Source: Paraburkholderia susongensis (lineage in GTDB: Bacteria; Pseudomonadota; Gammaproteobacteria; Burkholderiales; Burkholderiaceae). Taken from it: a DNA stretch of 64,000 bases. The stretch spans positions 124,001 to 188,000 of the forward strand of contig NZ_FXAT01000009.1 in NCBI RefSeq assembly GCF_900177725.1, given 5' to 3'. Shown one piece after another: positions 35,096 through 43,530 of the stretch. Both the position numbers and the translations under genes were made by a program. The notes beneath the pieces were generated by a model. The model was given only the letters and a program-made list of their open reading frames with translations. It made no database searches and was not told where the DNA came from. Each line of letters starts with the position of its first letter. Position 1 is the first letter of the stretch.

Positions 35096-37687
35096 TCAAA
35101 CGACCACGTTCACGAGACGGCCCGGCACCACGATGATCTTCTTCGGTGCCTTGCCTTCGCTGAACTTCGCCACCATGTCGTGCGCGGCCGCGAACTGTTC
35201 GATCGCCTCGCGCGAGGCGTCCTTCGCAACCGTGATTGCGCCACGCACCTTGCCGTTGACCTGCAGCACGAGTTCGATCTCGGCCTGTTCGAGCGCCTTC
35301 TCGTCGACCTTCGGCCACGGCGCGTCGAGCAGCGGGCCGAATGCATCGGCGTAACCGAGTTCCTGCCAGAGCTGGAACGTCAGGTGCGGCACGACCGGGT
35401 ACAGCACGCGCAACATCACGCCATAAGTTTCGCGCAGCACGGCCGTCTGCGCGCCCTTCGCGCCGTCGAGCGCGTTGAGCATCTTCATCGCGGCCGACAC
35501 CACCGTGTTGTACTGCAGACGCTGGTAGTCGAAGTCGGCCTGCTTGAGCACGCTGTAGATCTCGCGGCGCAATGTCTTGTCGGCGTCGCCGAGTTGCGCG
35601 GCGTCGAACTGACCGCCCGCGCGCAGCGCCGCTTCGTTCGTGTAGCCGAAGTTCCACACGCGACGCAGGAAGCGGCTCGCGCCCTCGACGCCCGAGCCCG
35701 ACCACTCGAGCTGCTGCTCGGGCGGAGCCGCGAACATCACGAACAGACGCGCGGTGTCCGCGCCGTGCTGGTCGATCAGCATCTGCGGGTCGACACCGTT
35801 GTTCTTCGACTTCGACATCTTCTCGACGCCGCCGAGCACGACCGGCTGGCCGTCCGCGTTGAGCACCGCGCCGACCGGGCGGCCCTTGTCGTCGAACGAC
35901 ACGGTGACGTCGGCCGGGTTGTACCAGACCTTCTTGCCCGCTGCGCTTTCGCGGTAATACGTTTCGTTGAGCACCATGCCCTGGGTCAGCAGGTTCTTCG
36001 CCGGCTCGCCGAACTTCACGAGACCGAGGTCGCGCATCACCTTCGCCCAGAAGCGCGAGTACAGCAGGTGCAGGATCGCGTGCTCGATGCCGCCGATGTA
36101 CTGGTCCATCGGCGCCCAGTAGTCGGTGCGCTCGTCGACCATCGTCTTCGCGTCCGGCGACGCGTAGCGGTAGAAGTACCACGACGAATCGACGAAGGTG
36201 TCCATCGTGTCGGTTTCGCGCTTCGCCGCGCCGCCGCACGTCGGGCAGGTGCAGTTCACGAACGCCTCGGACTTCGCGAGCGGGTTGCCCGTGCCGTCCG
36301 GCACGAGGTCTTCCGGCAGCACGACCGGCAGGTCTTTTTCCGGCACCGGCACGTCGCCGCACGCCGGGCAGTGGATGATCGGAATCGGCGTGCCCCAGTA
36401 ACGCTGGCGCGACACGCCCCAGTCACGCAGACGCCACGTGACCTGCTTGTCGCCGAGGCTGAGTTCCTTGAGGTCGGCGGCGATCTGATCGACCGCCTGT
36501 TCGTTGGCAAGACCGTCGTACTTGCCGCTGTTGATCAGCGTGCCGGTCTTCTCGCCGTACCATTCCTGCCAGGCTTGCGTCGAGAACTCCTTGCCTTCGA
36601 CCGCCACGACCTGCTTGACCGGCAGACCGTACTTCTTCACGAACGCGAAGTCGCGCTCGTCGTGTGCAGGCACGCCCATCACCGCGCCTTCGCCGTAGCT
36701 CATCAGCACGTAGTTGCCGATCCACACTTCGACCCGCTCCTGCGTCAGCGGATGCGTGACGTAGAAGCCCGTGGCCATGCCCTTCTTTTCCATCGTCGCG
36801 ACGTCGGCTTCAGCGACGCCGCCGCGCTTGCATTCCTCGATGAAGGCCTGCAGCTCCGGCTTGTCTTGCGCAAGACGCGTGGCGAGCGGATGCTCGGCGG
36901 CGATCGCGCAGAAGGTCACGCCCATGATCGTGTCGGCGCGCGTCGTGAACACGCGCAAGAGCTTCTGTTCACCGTCGATTTCGTACGGGAAGCCGAAGTT
37001 CACGCCGAAGCTCTTGCCGATCCAGTTCTGCTGCATGATCTTGACGCGCTCGGGCCAGCCGAGGCCTTCGAGATCGTTCAGCAGTTCGTCCGCGTACTGC
37101 GTGATGCGCATGTAGTACATCGGGATTTCGCGCTTTTCGACGAGCGCGCCCGAGCGCCAGCCGCGCCCGTCGATCACCTGCTCGTTCGCGAGCACGGTCT
37201 GGTCGACCGGGTCCCAGTTCACGGTGCCGGTTTTCTTGTACGCGATACCCTTTTCGAGCATCTTCAGGAACAGCCACTGGTTCCATTTGTAGTAATCGGG
37301 GCTGCAGGTCGCGACTTCGCGCGACCAGTCGATCGCGAGGCCCATCGACTGCATCTGCTTCTTCATGTAAGCGATGTTGTCGTAGGTCCACTGCGCGGGC
37401 GGCACGTTGTTCGCCATCGCGGCGTTTTCCGCGGGCATACCGAACGCGTCCCAACCCATCGGCATCAGCACGTTGTAGCCGTTCATCCGCAGATAGCGGT
37501 ACATCACGTCGTTGATCGTGTAGTTGCGCACGTGCCCCATGTGCAGCTTGCCCGACGGATACGGCAGCATCGAGACGCAGTAGAACTTGGGCTTGTCGGT
37601 GGTTTCCGTCGTCTTGTAGGCGTCGATGGCGTGCCATTGCCCTTGCGCGGCGGCTTCGACGTCGGAGGGAACGTATTTTTCGTGCAT
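35096..37687 (-). CDS. leuS: Leucyl-tRNA synthetase
   Basis: Class I synthetase charging tRNA-Leu, with an editing CP1 domain. The 863 residues include HIGH as HMGHVRNY (about 49-56), the zinc-type cysteines CPACGDVP and CTCPTCGG, the editing-domain motif TRADTIMGVTF, and KMSKS as EKMSKSKNNGVDP. The C-terminal QVNGKVRGAITV is standard. The ATG at 37687 gives MHEKYVPSDVE; an upstream frame to 37723 is short and unsupported. It is the first gene in the leuS-lptE-holA run. Confidence 0.98.
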   Translation of the reverse strand: MHEKYVPSDVEAAAQGQWHAIDAYKTTETTDKPKFYCVSMLPYPSGKLHMGHVRNYTINDVMYRYLRMNGYNVLMPMGWDAFGMPAENAAMANNVPPAQWTYDNIAYMKKQMQSMGLAIDWSREVATCSPDYYKWNQWLFLKMLEKGIAYKKTGTVNWDPVDQTVLANEQVIDGRGWRSGALVEKREIPMYYMRITQYADELLNDLEGLGWPERVKIMQQNWIGKSFGVNFGFPYEIDGEQKLLRVFTTRADTIMGVTFCAIAAEHPLATRLAQDKPELQAFIEECKRGGVAEADVATMEKKGMATGFYVTHPLTQERVEVWIGNYVLMSYGEGAVMGVPAHDERDFAFVKKYGLPVKQVVAVEGKEFSTQAWQEWYGEKTGTLINSGKYDGLANEQAVDQIAADLKELSLGDKQVTWRLRDWGVSRQRYWGTPIPIIHCPACGDVPVPEKDLPVVLPEDLVPDGTGNPLAKSEAFVNCTCPTCGGAAKRETDTMDTFVDSSWYFYRYASPDAKTMVDERTDYWAPMDQYIGGIEHAILHLLYSRFWAKVMRDLGLVKFGEPAKNLLTQGMVLNETYYRESAAGKKVWYNPADVTVSFDDKGRPVGAVLNADGQPVVLGGVEKMSKSKNNGVDPQMLIDQHGADTARLFVMFAAPPEQQLEWSGSGVEGASRFLRRVWNFGYTNEAALRAGGQFDAAQLGDADKTLRREIYSVLKQADFDYQRLQYNTVVSAAMKMLNALDGAKGAQTAVLRETYGVMLRVLYPVVPHLTFQLWQELGYADAFGPLLDAPWPKVDEKALEQAEIELVLQVNGKVRGAITVAKDASREAIEQFAAAHDMVAKFSEGKAPKKIIVVPGRLVNVVV

Positions 37688-37830
37688 GGTGTGATGGGAT
37701 CGCTGGGTTCGGTGCTTACGCACCGGCCTTGGTGCTCTGCTGGATGGAATCGCGTCGCTCCCCGTTGGCGGGGAAAGGGCTGATTATACCGTTCGCGGAC
37801 GGGCGCGCCGCGCGGCGTGGTGCGTGGGTA

Positions 37831-38262
37831 TCAGTGCGGCGCGCCGGGCGGCGGCGGGTCCGTCACGAAGCCGATCCGCTCGAGCCCCGCCTGCTGCGCG
37901 GCGCCCATCACCTGCGCAATCACTTCGTAGCGTGTCGAGCGCTCCGCGCGGAGCTGGATTTCCGGCTGGTCAGCCTGCTTGCCGGCCTCGGCGAACTGCG
38001 CGCGCATCTGCGCGAGCGTGATCGGCTTGCTGTTCCAGTACAGCCGGCCGGCGGCGTCGATGGAAAGGGAGATGGTTTGCGGGGTCTGACGCGCGGGCGC
38101 TGCCGCGACCTTCGGCAGATCGAGCCGGATCGCGTGCGAAAACAACGGCGCGGTGATGATGAAAATCACGAGCAGCACGAGCATGACGTCGATCAGCGGC
38201 GTCATGTTGATCTCCGCCATCGGCGCGGCTGTCTGCTTTTTCTCGAGTCCGCCGAATGCCAT
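37831..38262 (-). CDS. exbD: ExbD/TolR family biopolymer transport protein
   Basis: Proton-channel partner coupling the inner-membrane proton gradient to outer-membrane processes. The 143 residues have one N-terminal membrane segment carrying the channel aspartate (NMTPLIDVMLVLLVIFIITA) and a periplasmic domain ending near TDPPPPGAPH. The ATG at 38262 has an AGGAGG site. It follows the exbB-like gene after 67 bases. ExbD and TolR cannot be told apart from this pair alone, because no tonB or tolA is nearby. Confidence 0.88.
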   Translation of the reverse strand: MAFGGLEKKQTAAPMAEINMTPLIDVMLVLLVIFIITAPLFSHAIRLDLPKVAAAPARQTPQTISLSIDAAGRLYWNSKPITLAQMRAQFAEAGKQADQPEIQLRAERSTRYEVIAQVMGAAQQAGLERIGFVTDPPPPGAPH

Positions 38263-38329
38263 ATAGCCTCCTTGCGCCTGAGCTTGCCTGAGCCCGTGTG
38301 GACTTTCCCGTGCCTTCGCGCGTTGCGCG

Positions 38330-39052
38330 TCAGCGGTGCGCCTCGTGGGCCGACGCCTGCTGCGTACGCGCCGGCGGCTGCGGGTGCTCGGCCGGCGCGC
38401 ATACGTAGGCGTGCAGATCGTGCGCGAAACCGTCGAGTTCCTCGGACAACTGCCGCACGAGGCGGCCCAGCACGTTGTACGCAAGCACGGCGGGAATCGC
38501 GACCACGAGGCCGAATGCGGTCATGATGAGCGCTTCGCCGACCGGCCCGGCGACGTTCTCGATCTGCGCCTGCCCGCTCGCCGCGATGCTGCCGAGCGCG
38601 TGATAGATGCCCCACACGGTGCCGAGCAGGCCGACGAACGGCGCCGTGCTGCCGACCGACGCAAGCAGCACCTGGCCGAATTCGAGCCGCCGCTGCGACG
38701 CGTTGAGCGCCTGGCGCAGCGCCCGCAGCACCCGTTCGCTACGCTCGACGCGCGCGAGCAGCGCGCCCGGAATATCGACTTCGGCCGCGTGCAGCGCCGC
38801 CTCGGCGAGCGGCGCGAACACGCGCTCGCGATCCGCGCGGCGCAGCGCCGAAACTCCCTCCGACAGCGTGGGCGCCTGCCAGAACTGCGCGATCGCGCGC
38901 GGAGCCTGGCGTTTCGCGCGCGTCAAAATCCAGCTTTTGACGAGCAGAAAGCACCAGCTCGCAATCGACATGGCCAGCAGCACATACGCGACGCCATGCG
39001 TGATCGCGTCACTCGTTTGCAGGTAATGGATGATGCCGCTGCTGCCCGCCAT
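38330..39052 (-). CDS. exbB: MotA/TolQ/ExbB proton channel family protein
   Basis: Channel subunit pairing with ExbD. The 240 residues show three membrane segments: the first near VAYVLLAMSIASWCFLLVKSW, then the conserved GSTAPFVGLLGTVWGIYHAL, then EALIMTAFGLVVAIPAVLAYN with the conserved residues. The C-terminal ~25 residues are His/Pro/Gln-rich (AEHPQPPARTQQASAHEAHR). It precedes exbD on the minus strand; the gene lies between dapB and leuS. Confidence 0.9.
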   Translation of the reverse strand: MAGSSGIIHYLQTSDAITHGVAYVLLAMSIASWCFLLVKSWILTRAKRQAPRAIAQFWQAPTLSEGVSALRRADRERVFAPLAEAALHAAEVDIPGALLARVERSERVLRALRQALNASQRRLEFGQVLLASVGSTAPFVGLLGTVWGIYHALGSIAASGQAQIENVAGPVGEALIMTAFGLVVAIPAVLAYNVLGRLVRQLSEELDGFAHDLHAYVCAPAEHPQPPARTQQASAHEAHR

Positions 39053-39121
39053 CTGACCTCGCCGTGGGAAAGTGACTTCAGGAACGTGCCGGGGCTACTC
39101 GCCCTATGCGACGAAGCCCGC

Positions 39122-39919
39122 TCAACGCAAGCCGAGCACGTCCTGCATGTCGAAGAAACCAGTTGGGTGCCCTTCGAGAAACCGTACAGCACGAAGCGCG
39201 CCTTGTGCATACGACAAGCGGCTCGCCGATTTGTGCGTAATCTCGATGCGCTCGCCGATGCCCGCGAACAGCACCGTATGATCGCCGACGATGTCGCCGC
39301 CGCGAATCGCCGAGAAACCGATCGTGGACGGATCGCGTTCGCCGGTCACGCCTTCACGGCCGTAGACCGCGCAGTCGTCGAGATTGCGGCCGAGCGCGTT
39401 GGCGATCACTTCGCCCATCGTCAGCGCGGTGCCGGACGGCGCGTCGACCTTGTGGCGATGATGCGCCTCGATGATCTCGATGTCGTAGCCGGTCGAGAAC
39501 TGGCGTGCCGCGTATTCGAGCAGCTTGAGCGTCACGTTCACGCCGACGCTCATGTTCGACGCGAACACGACACCGATCTTTTCCGACGCCGCGCGCAACT
39601 GTGCTTTCTGTTCGTTATCGAAGCCGGTCGTGCCGATCACCATTTTCACGTTGTGACGCTGAGCGGCTTCGAGGTGCCTGAGCGTCGCGTCGGGGCGCGT
39701 GAAGTCGATCAGATAGTCGGATTCGGCGAACACGCGCTCGATGTCGTCGGTGAGCTGCACGCCCGTCTGCTTGCCGAGGAACGCGCCGGCGTCCTGGCCG
39801 AGCTGCGCCGCGCCCGCGCGGCAGAGCGCGCCGGACAGGGTCGCGCCGGCATCGTTGAGGACTGTTTCGATGAGCATGCGGCCCATACGGCCCGATGCGC
39901 CAGCAATGGCAATTTTCAT
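39122..39919 (-). CDS. dapB: 4-hydroxy-tetrahydrodipicolinate reductase
   Basis: NAD(P)H-dependent step of the diaminopimelate/lysine pathway, needed for peptidoglycan. The 265 residues have the Rossmann motif GASGRMGR at the N-terminus, YLIDFTRPD, GTTGFD, and the catalytic region EAHHRHKVDAPSGTA. The length fits DapB. The ATG at 39919 gives MKIAIAGASGRMG; the longer frame to 40051 covers the repeat region. It follows bamE on the same strand, as in many beta-proteobacteria. Confidence 0.97.
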   Translation of the reverse strand: MKIAIAGASGRMGRMLIETVLNDAGATLSGALCRAGAAQLGQDAGAFLGKQTGVQLTDDIERVFAESDYLIDFTRPDATLRHLEAAQRHNVKMVIGTTGFDNEQKAQLRAASEKIGVVFASNMSVGVNVTLKLLEYAARQFSTGYDIEIIEAHHRHKVDAPSGTALTMGEVIANALGRNLDDCAVYGREGVTGERDPSTIGFSAIRGGDIVGDHTVLFAGIGERIEITHKSASRLSYAQGALRAVRFLEGHPTGFFDMQDVLGLR

Positions 39920-40032
39920 GACGATGAGGGTTCGAAAAGACATAACCCGGCAATGCGGGTGAAAGCGGCGGCGGGCGGCGCATCCGGATGGCACACGACC
40001 TGGAGCGCAACCCGGAGCTGCACGGGCCGGCC

Positions 40033-40084
40033 GCACATTCAGGCGGCACATTCAGGCGGCACATTCAATCGGCACGTCCAGGCG
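40033..40084. repeat. Four-unit 13-bp tandem repeat between bamE and dapB
   Basis: Four contiguous 13-base units: GCACATTCAGGCG twice exactly, then GCACATTCAATCG and GCACGTCCAGGCG. They lie in the 255-base bamE-dapB gap. The period is not a multiple of three, so it is noncoding. Confidence 0.85.
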
Positions 40085-40174
40085 CCGCACCTCGCTGGAC
40101 AAGCGGAGAATCCGGCGGGCGGCGGGCGCCGCGCACGGCGCGCAGCCCGCCTCACAACAACAGGGACAATCTGG

Positions 40175-41017
40175 TTAGTCGCCCGTTCCCGAATTCGACG
40201 AAGAACCGGTTTGCGGCGCGTTCGACGTCGAGTCACCGCTATTCTGCGAACCCGCAGGACCGACCGGGTTGCTCTGCGTGGCCGGAGCCGGCGGCGGCGG
40301 ACGGTGGAACTGGAATTGCGGCTGCCCCGCGGCAGTCGGGCCTTGCGTCGGGATGCCACCGGCATTCGCGGTCGGCACGCCCGAGCGCACGGACGGCGCC
40401 GTGCCCGTCTGCACCGCGTTCGTCGCACGGTTAGCGGCTTGCGCGGCTTCCGCGTTGGCGTCCGTGGACGGCGCGCCCGCTGCGGCGGCGCCTTCGACCG
40501 ACGGCGAGCGCGTCGTGTCCGCCGTCGGCGCGGCGGCTGCCGCGGGCGCACTGGCAGCGCTCGCGGCGGCGACCGCGGCCGCGGCGCTCGCCGCGGACGG
40601 CGGCGACGCGTGCGGCCTTCTGCCTCGACGATCGCCGTCGATTTCCGCGAGCAACTCGAGGTTGGTCGGCAGATCGTCGCCGCCCGTCCAGTGAGTCACG
40701 AGGTCACCCGAGAAGAACACCACGAAGTCGCGCTGCTGCACGACTGCCGTGGAGCCGCGCTTGAAATAGAACACGTAGTCCCAGCGATCCGCGTGGAACA
40801 TGTCGGTCAGAAGCGGCGTGCCGAGCAACTGACGCACCTGCGTGCGGGTCATGCCGACCTTCATCTGGTCAGCCATTTCGCGCGACACGAAATTACCTTG
40901 CACCACCGTAATCCGATACGGCGTAATGCTTTGAGCGATGCGCTGGGTCAGGCTGTCGTAGGTAGAACATCCGGCAAGAACCGCGACAGTCGCAACAGCG
41001 ATCAAGGTACCCCGCAT
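40175..41017 (-). CDS. bamE: Outer-membrane assembly lipoprotein BamE with long low-complexity tail
   Basis: Small BAM-complex lipoprotein in other bacteria. Here 280 residues: lipobox VLAGC with Cys17 after MRGTLIAVATVAVLAG, then the SmpA/OmlA core ITPYRITVVQGNFVSREM, GMTRTQVRQLLGTPLL and DRWDYVFYFKRG (about residues 32-90). From about residue 135 onward follow ~145 Ala/Pro/Ser/Thr/Gln-rich residues (for example ASAAAAVAAASAASAPAA). E. coli BamE is about 113 residues. I chose the ATG at 41017, preceded by GGGGGAG, over 41056. It is divergent from fur, a known neighbour pairing. Confidence 0.92.
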   Translation of the reverse strand: MRGTLIAVATVAVLAGCSTYDSLTQRIAQSITPYRITVVQGNFVSREMADQMKVGMTRTQVRQLLGTPLLTDMFHADRWDYVFYFKRGSTAVVQQRDFVVFFSGDLVTHWTGGDDLPTNLELLAEIDGDRRGRRPHASPPSAASAAAAVAAASAASAPAAAAAPTADTTRSPSVEGAAAAGAPSTDANAEAAQAANRATNAVQTGTAPSVRSGVPTANAGGIPTQGPTAAGQPQFQFHRPPPPAPATQSNPVGPAGSQNSGDSTSNAPQTGSSSNSGTGD

Positions 41018-41173
41018 GCGGCTCCCCCGGTAGATCAATTGAGATTTTGAAATCATTTCACTCACCGTGCGGGCCCGCTCGCGAGCCGCGCTTTTCATTC
41101 CATCGAAGATGACCAGAACGGCAAAAACACATTACTATGAGAGCCCAGCATTGTACTCTAGGGATCCCTTGTC

Positions 41174-41602
41174 ATGACCAATCCAGCCGATCTCAAGAAT
41201 ATCGGGCTCAAGGCGACCCTTCCGCGCCTCAAAATTCTTGAGATTTTCCAGCATAGCCCGGTGCGTCACCTGACCGCCGAAGACGTGTACCGCAACCTTT
41301 TGCACGAAGAACTCGATATCGGTCTCGCGACCGTGTATCGCGTGCTGACGCAATTCGAGCAGGCGGGCCTGCTTTCGCGCAGCAATTTCGAATCGGGCAA
41401 GGCGGTGTTCGAACTGAACGAGGGGTCGCACCACGACCACCTCGTGTGCATCGATTGCGGCCTGGTCGAAGAATTTTTCGACTCCGAAATCGAAAGCCGT
41501 CAGCAGTCCATCGCGAAGGAGCGCGGCTTCAAGCTGCAGGAACACGCGCTGGCGCTCTACGGGGCGTGCACGAAGGAGAACTGCCCGCATCGCAAGCACT
41601 GA
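41174..41602 (+). CDS. fur: Ferric uptake regulator
   Basis: Iron-responsive dimeric repressor. The 142 residues contain the N-terminal winged helix (LKATLPRLKILEIF, AEDVYRNL, IGLATVYRVLTQF) and the C-terminal metal sites, HHDHLVCIDCG and the terminal NCPHRKH. Both CxxC-like pairs for structural zinc are present or partly present (CIDC, CTKENC). It is divergent from bamE with a 156-base gap and ends at a strong terminator at 41645-41681. Confidence 0.97.
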   Translation: MTNPADLKNIGLKATLPRLKILEIFQHSPVRHLTAEDVYRNLLHEELDIGLATVYRVLTQFEQAGLLSRSNFESGKAVFELNEGSHHDHLVCIDCGLVEEFFDSEIESRQQSIAKERGFKLQEHALALYGACTKENCPHRKH

Positions 41603-41644
41603 CGTGCGGCTGCCTGCGCGGGAGCAGGCGGCGAGGCAAACTGG

Positions 41645-41681
41645 AAAAGACCCGGCCGGTGGAAATCGGCCGGGTCTTTTT
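41645..41681. terminator. Terminator after fur
   Basis: AAAAGACCCGGCCG pairs with CGGCCGGGTCTTTT (14 bp) around an 8-base loop, followed by another T. It lies 43 bases beyond the fur stop. The A-rich left arm allows use from the minus strand too. Confidence 0.85.
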
Positions 41682-41837
41682 CATTCGACACGGGGAATGG
41701 TCGCGGCATTTGCGGAAACGTTCGGCGCGAGGATCCTCGCGGCGCTTTCCGCAGCCGTTGAACGCGCCTGTTGAGCGTGCCGCTCATGTGCCGCCCAATG
41801 CGCCATGCAACGCGCCGCCGAGCGTGTACAAGCGCCG

Positions 41838-42350
41838 CTAGTCCACCAGTTCGACGCTCGTCTCGAACGCGAGCCGCCACGGCTCGGCGAGTTGCAATTC
41901 GTCACAATTGGGCTGGTCGCCGCCACGGTCGACCACGACGAAATCGCTCACCCGATCGAGCGCGAGCAGCGGATGGTGCCAGACCCCTTTCGCGTAATTG
42001 ACGCCCTGCCATGCATTGGTCCAGAACGCGCGCATGCGCGCCGGATCGAACTCGCCCGCCGGCGCGACCACCACGAGATAGCGGCACGCGTGTAAGGGAA
42101 TGAAAGCCTGACTGCCGAGCGGATGCCGCTCCATCATCGTGATCTCGACGGGCAGCGCGCGCGGCTGCGCGCGAAACAGGTTGATCAGCGGCCGTCCGCC
42201 CTGCTCCGTCACATCGACATGCGCAAGGTCGTGATAGCGCTCGGTCGTGCCGCCGTTGATCGGGAAGTGACGCGCGCCGTCGAGTTCGATCACATCGCCG
42301 AACGGTGCGAAGGCCGAGCGCGTCAGGCGCTCCATCTGCAAAGTCTTCAT
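41838..42350 (-). CDS. allA: Ureidoglycolate lyase
   Basis: Releases urea and glyoxylate from ureidoglycolate in allantoin breakdown. The 170 residues begin MKTLQMERLTRSAFAPFGDV and have INLFRAQPRALP, MMERHPLGSQAFIPL and GVWHHPLLAL, the AllA jelly-roll signature. It follows alc on the minus strand by 23 bases, which supports the assignment. The product, glyoxylate, must be consumed outside this window. Confidence 0.94.
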   Translation of the reverse strand: MKTLQMERLTRSAFAPFGDVIELDGARHFPINGGTTERYHDLAHVDVTEQGGRPLINLFRAQPRALPVEITMMERHPLGSQAFIPLHACRYLVVVAPAGEFDPARMRAFWTNAWQGVNYAKGVWHHPLLALDRVSDFVVVDRGGDQPNCDELQLAEPWRLAFETSVELVD

Positions 42351-42373
42351 GCGCGACGCTCCATTACGTTACG

Positions 42374-43384
42374 TTAAGCCGTCTCGCCCCACAGGCGCAG
42401 GCGCGACACGCCGCCGTCCGGGAAGATGTTGAAGCGCACGTGCGTGACCGGCCCGAGCGCGGCAAGCCCGTCCGTGAACGTGTGCACGTGATCCATCTGC
42501 AACTTCTGTTCGCCGAGCAGCACCGGCCAGAACATCGCCTGCGTGACAAGCGAATCGTCCGTGCCGCCCGTCACCGATGCAGCCTGCAATGAGCAGCGGT
42601 CGGGGAAGTTGCCCTTGAAGTGCGCGGTGTCCACTTCGATCTTGCGGATCACGCCCGGCCGCGCGAGCGCGACGATCGCCCAGTCGTTGCCTGGCTCGCG
42701 GCGGCGCCGCGTTTCCCAGCCGTCACCCATGTTGACGCCGCGGCCCGGCATCAGCATCTGCGAGGCGGGCCCAAAGTGCTGGTTGTTCGCCGCGACGAGG
42801 TATGCGCCGTTTTCGATCGCGGCGAGATCGAGCAGCGTGCCGCGCTCGACGCGCGTCCAGTCGCGTTGCGGCTGGCCGTACACGCGCAGCCGCGCGAGAC
42901 CGCCGTCCGGGTACAGATTCACGCGCAGGTGCGTGAATGCTCGCGCCTCGTTCACTTCGAGATAGTGATGCTGGTTGCCCTGCAGCGTCGTGGCCGGCAC
43001 GAGCGTTTGCCAGTCGGCGTGATCGGGCGGCACGTCGCTGTCGGCGTAGCACGCGTCGATCGACGCGGCCGGCGGAAAGTTGCCGGTGAAGTGGCTCGTA
43101 TCGAGATCGACACCATGCACGACACCCGGCCGCGCGAGACGGATCACGCAGTAGTCGTGGCCGGTCGTGCGCTTGCGGCGGGTTTCCCAGCCATCCATCC
43201 ACTTGCCGTGGTCGTCGTATTTGCCGGGGATGAACACCGCCGGCTGCGGATCGAGCATGCGCTCTTTCGGCGCGAAGAATTCGTCGCTCGCGAACAGCGC
43301 CGTTGCACCGAGGCGCGGGTCGGCGAGGTTCATGTAGCGGCGCGTGAAAGCGGGAGCGTTGGGGTCGAGGATCGGAGTAGCCAT
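42374..43384 (-). CDS. alc: Allantoicase
   Basis: Hydrolyses allantoate to ureidoglycolate and urea. The 336 residues are two tandem repeats of the allantoicase fold, each with a GWETRR motif: GWETRRKRTTGHDYCVIRL in the first half and GWETRRRREPGNDWAIVAL in the second. Each repeat is followed by a TGNFP or KGNFP loop. The duplication is a family hallmark. The ATG at 43384 is used; the frame to 43447 has an unlike N-terminus. Cotranscribed with allA and downstream of the transporter gene. Confidence 0.95.
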   Translation of the reverse strand: MATPILDPNAPAFTRRYMNLADPRLGATALFASDEFFAPKERMLDPQPAVFIPGKYDDHGKWMDGWETRRKRTTGHDYCVIRLARPGVVHGVDLDTSHFTGNFPPAASIDACYADSDVPPDHADWQTLVPATTLQGNQHHYLEVNEARAFTHLRVNLYPDGGLARLRVYGQPQRDWTRVERGTLLDLAAIENGAYLVAANNQHFGPASQMLMPGRGVNMGDGWETRRRREPGNDWAIVALARPGVIRKIEVDTAHFKGNFPDRCSLQAASVTGGTDDSLVTQAMFWPVLLGEQKLQMDHVHTFTDGLAALGPVTHVRFNIFPDGGVSRLRLWGETA

Positions 43385-43530
43385 GGCGTGGGTCGGCAAA
43401 AAGGTGAGAAAAAAGTGGAAAGCGGCCGGTGGAACTACGGCATCCACCGGCGCGTGAAATCAGCAAGCTTGCAGATCGAGTGCGGCCCGTCTGGTTACGG
43501 CGCAGCGGCGCTGCGCCGCAAGCGCCAGCC

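Noticed and set aside
35180..37783. 867-residue plus-strand frame opposite leuS
   Set aside because: Antisense shadow; leuS motifs HIGH and KMSKS are intact on the minus strand.
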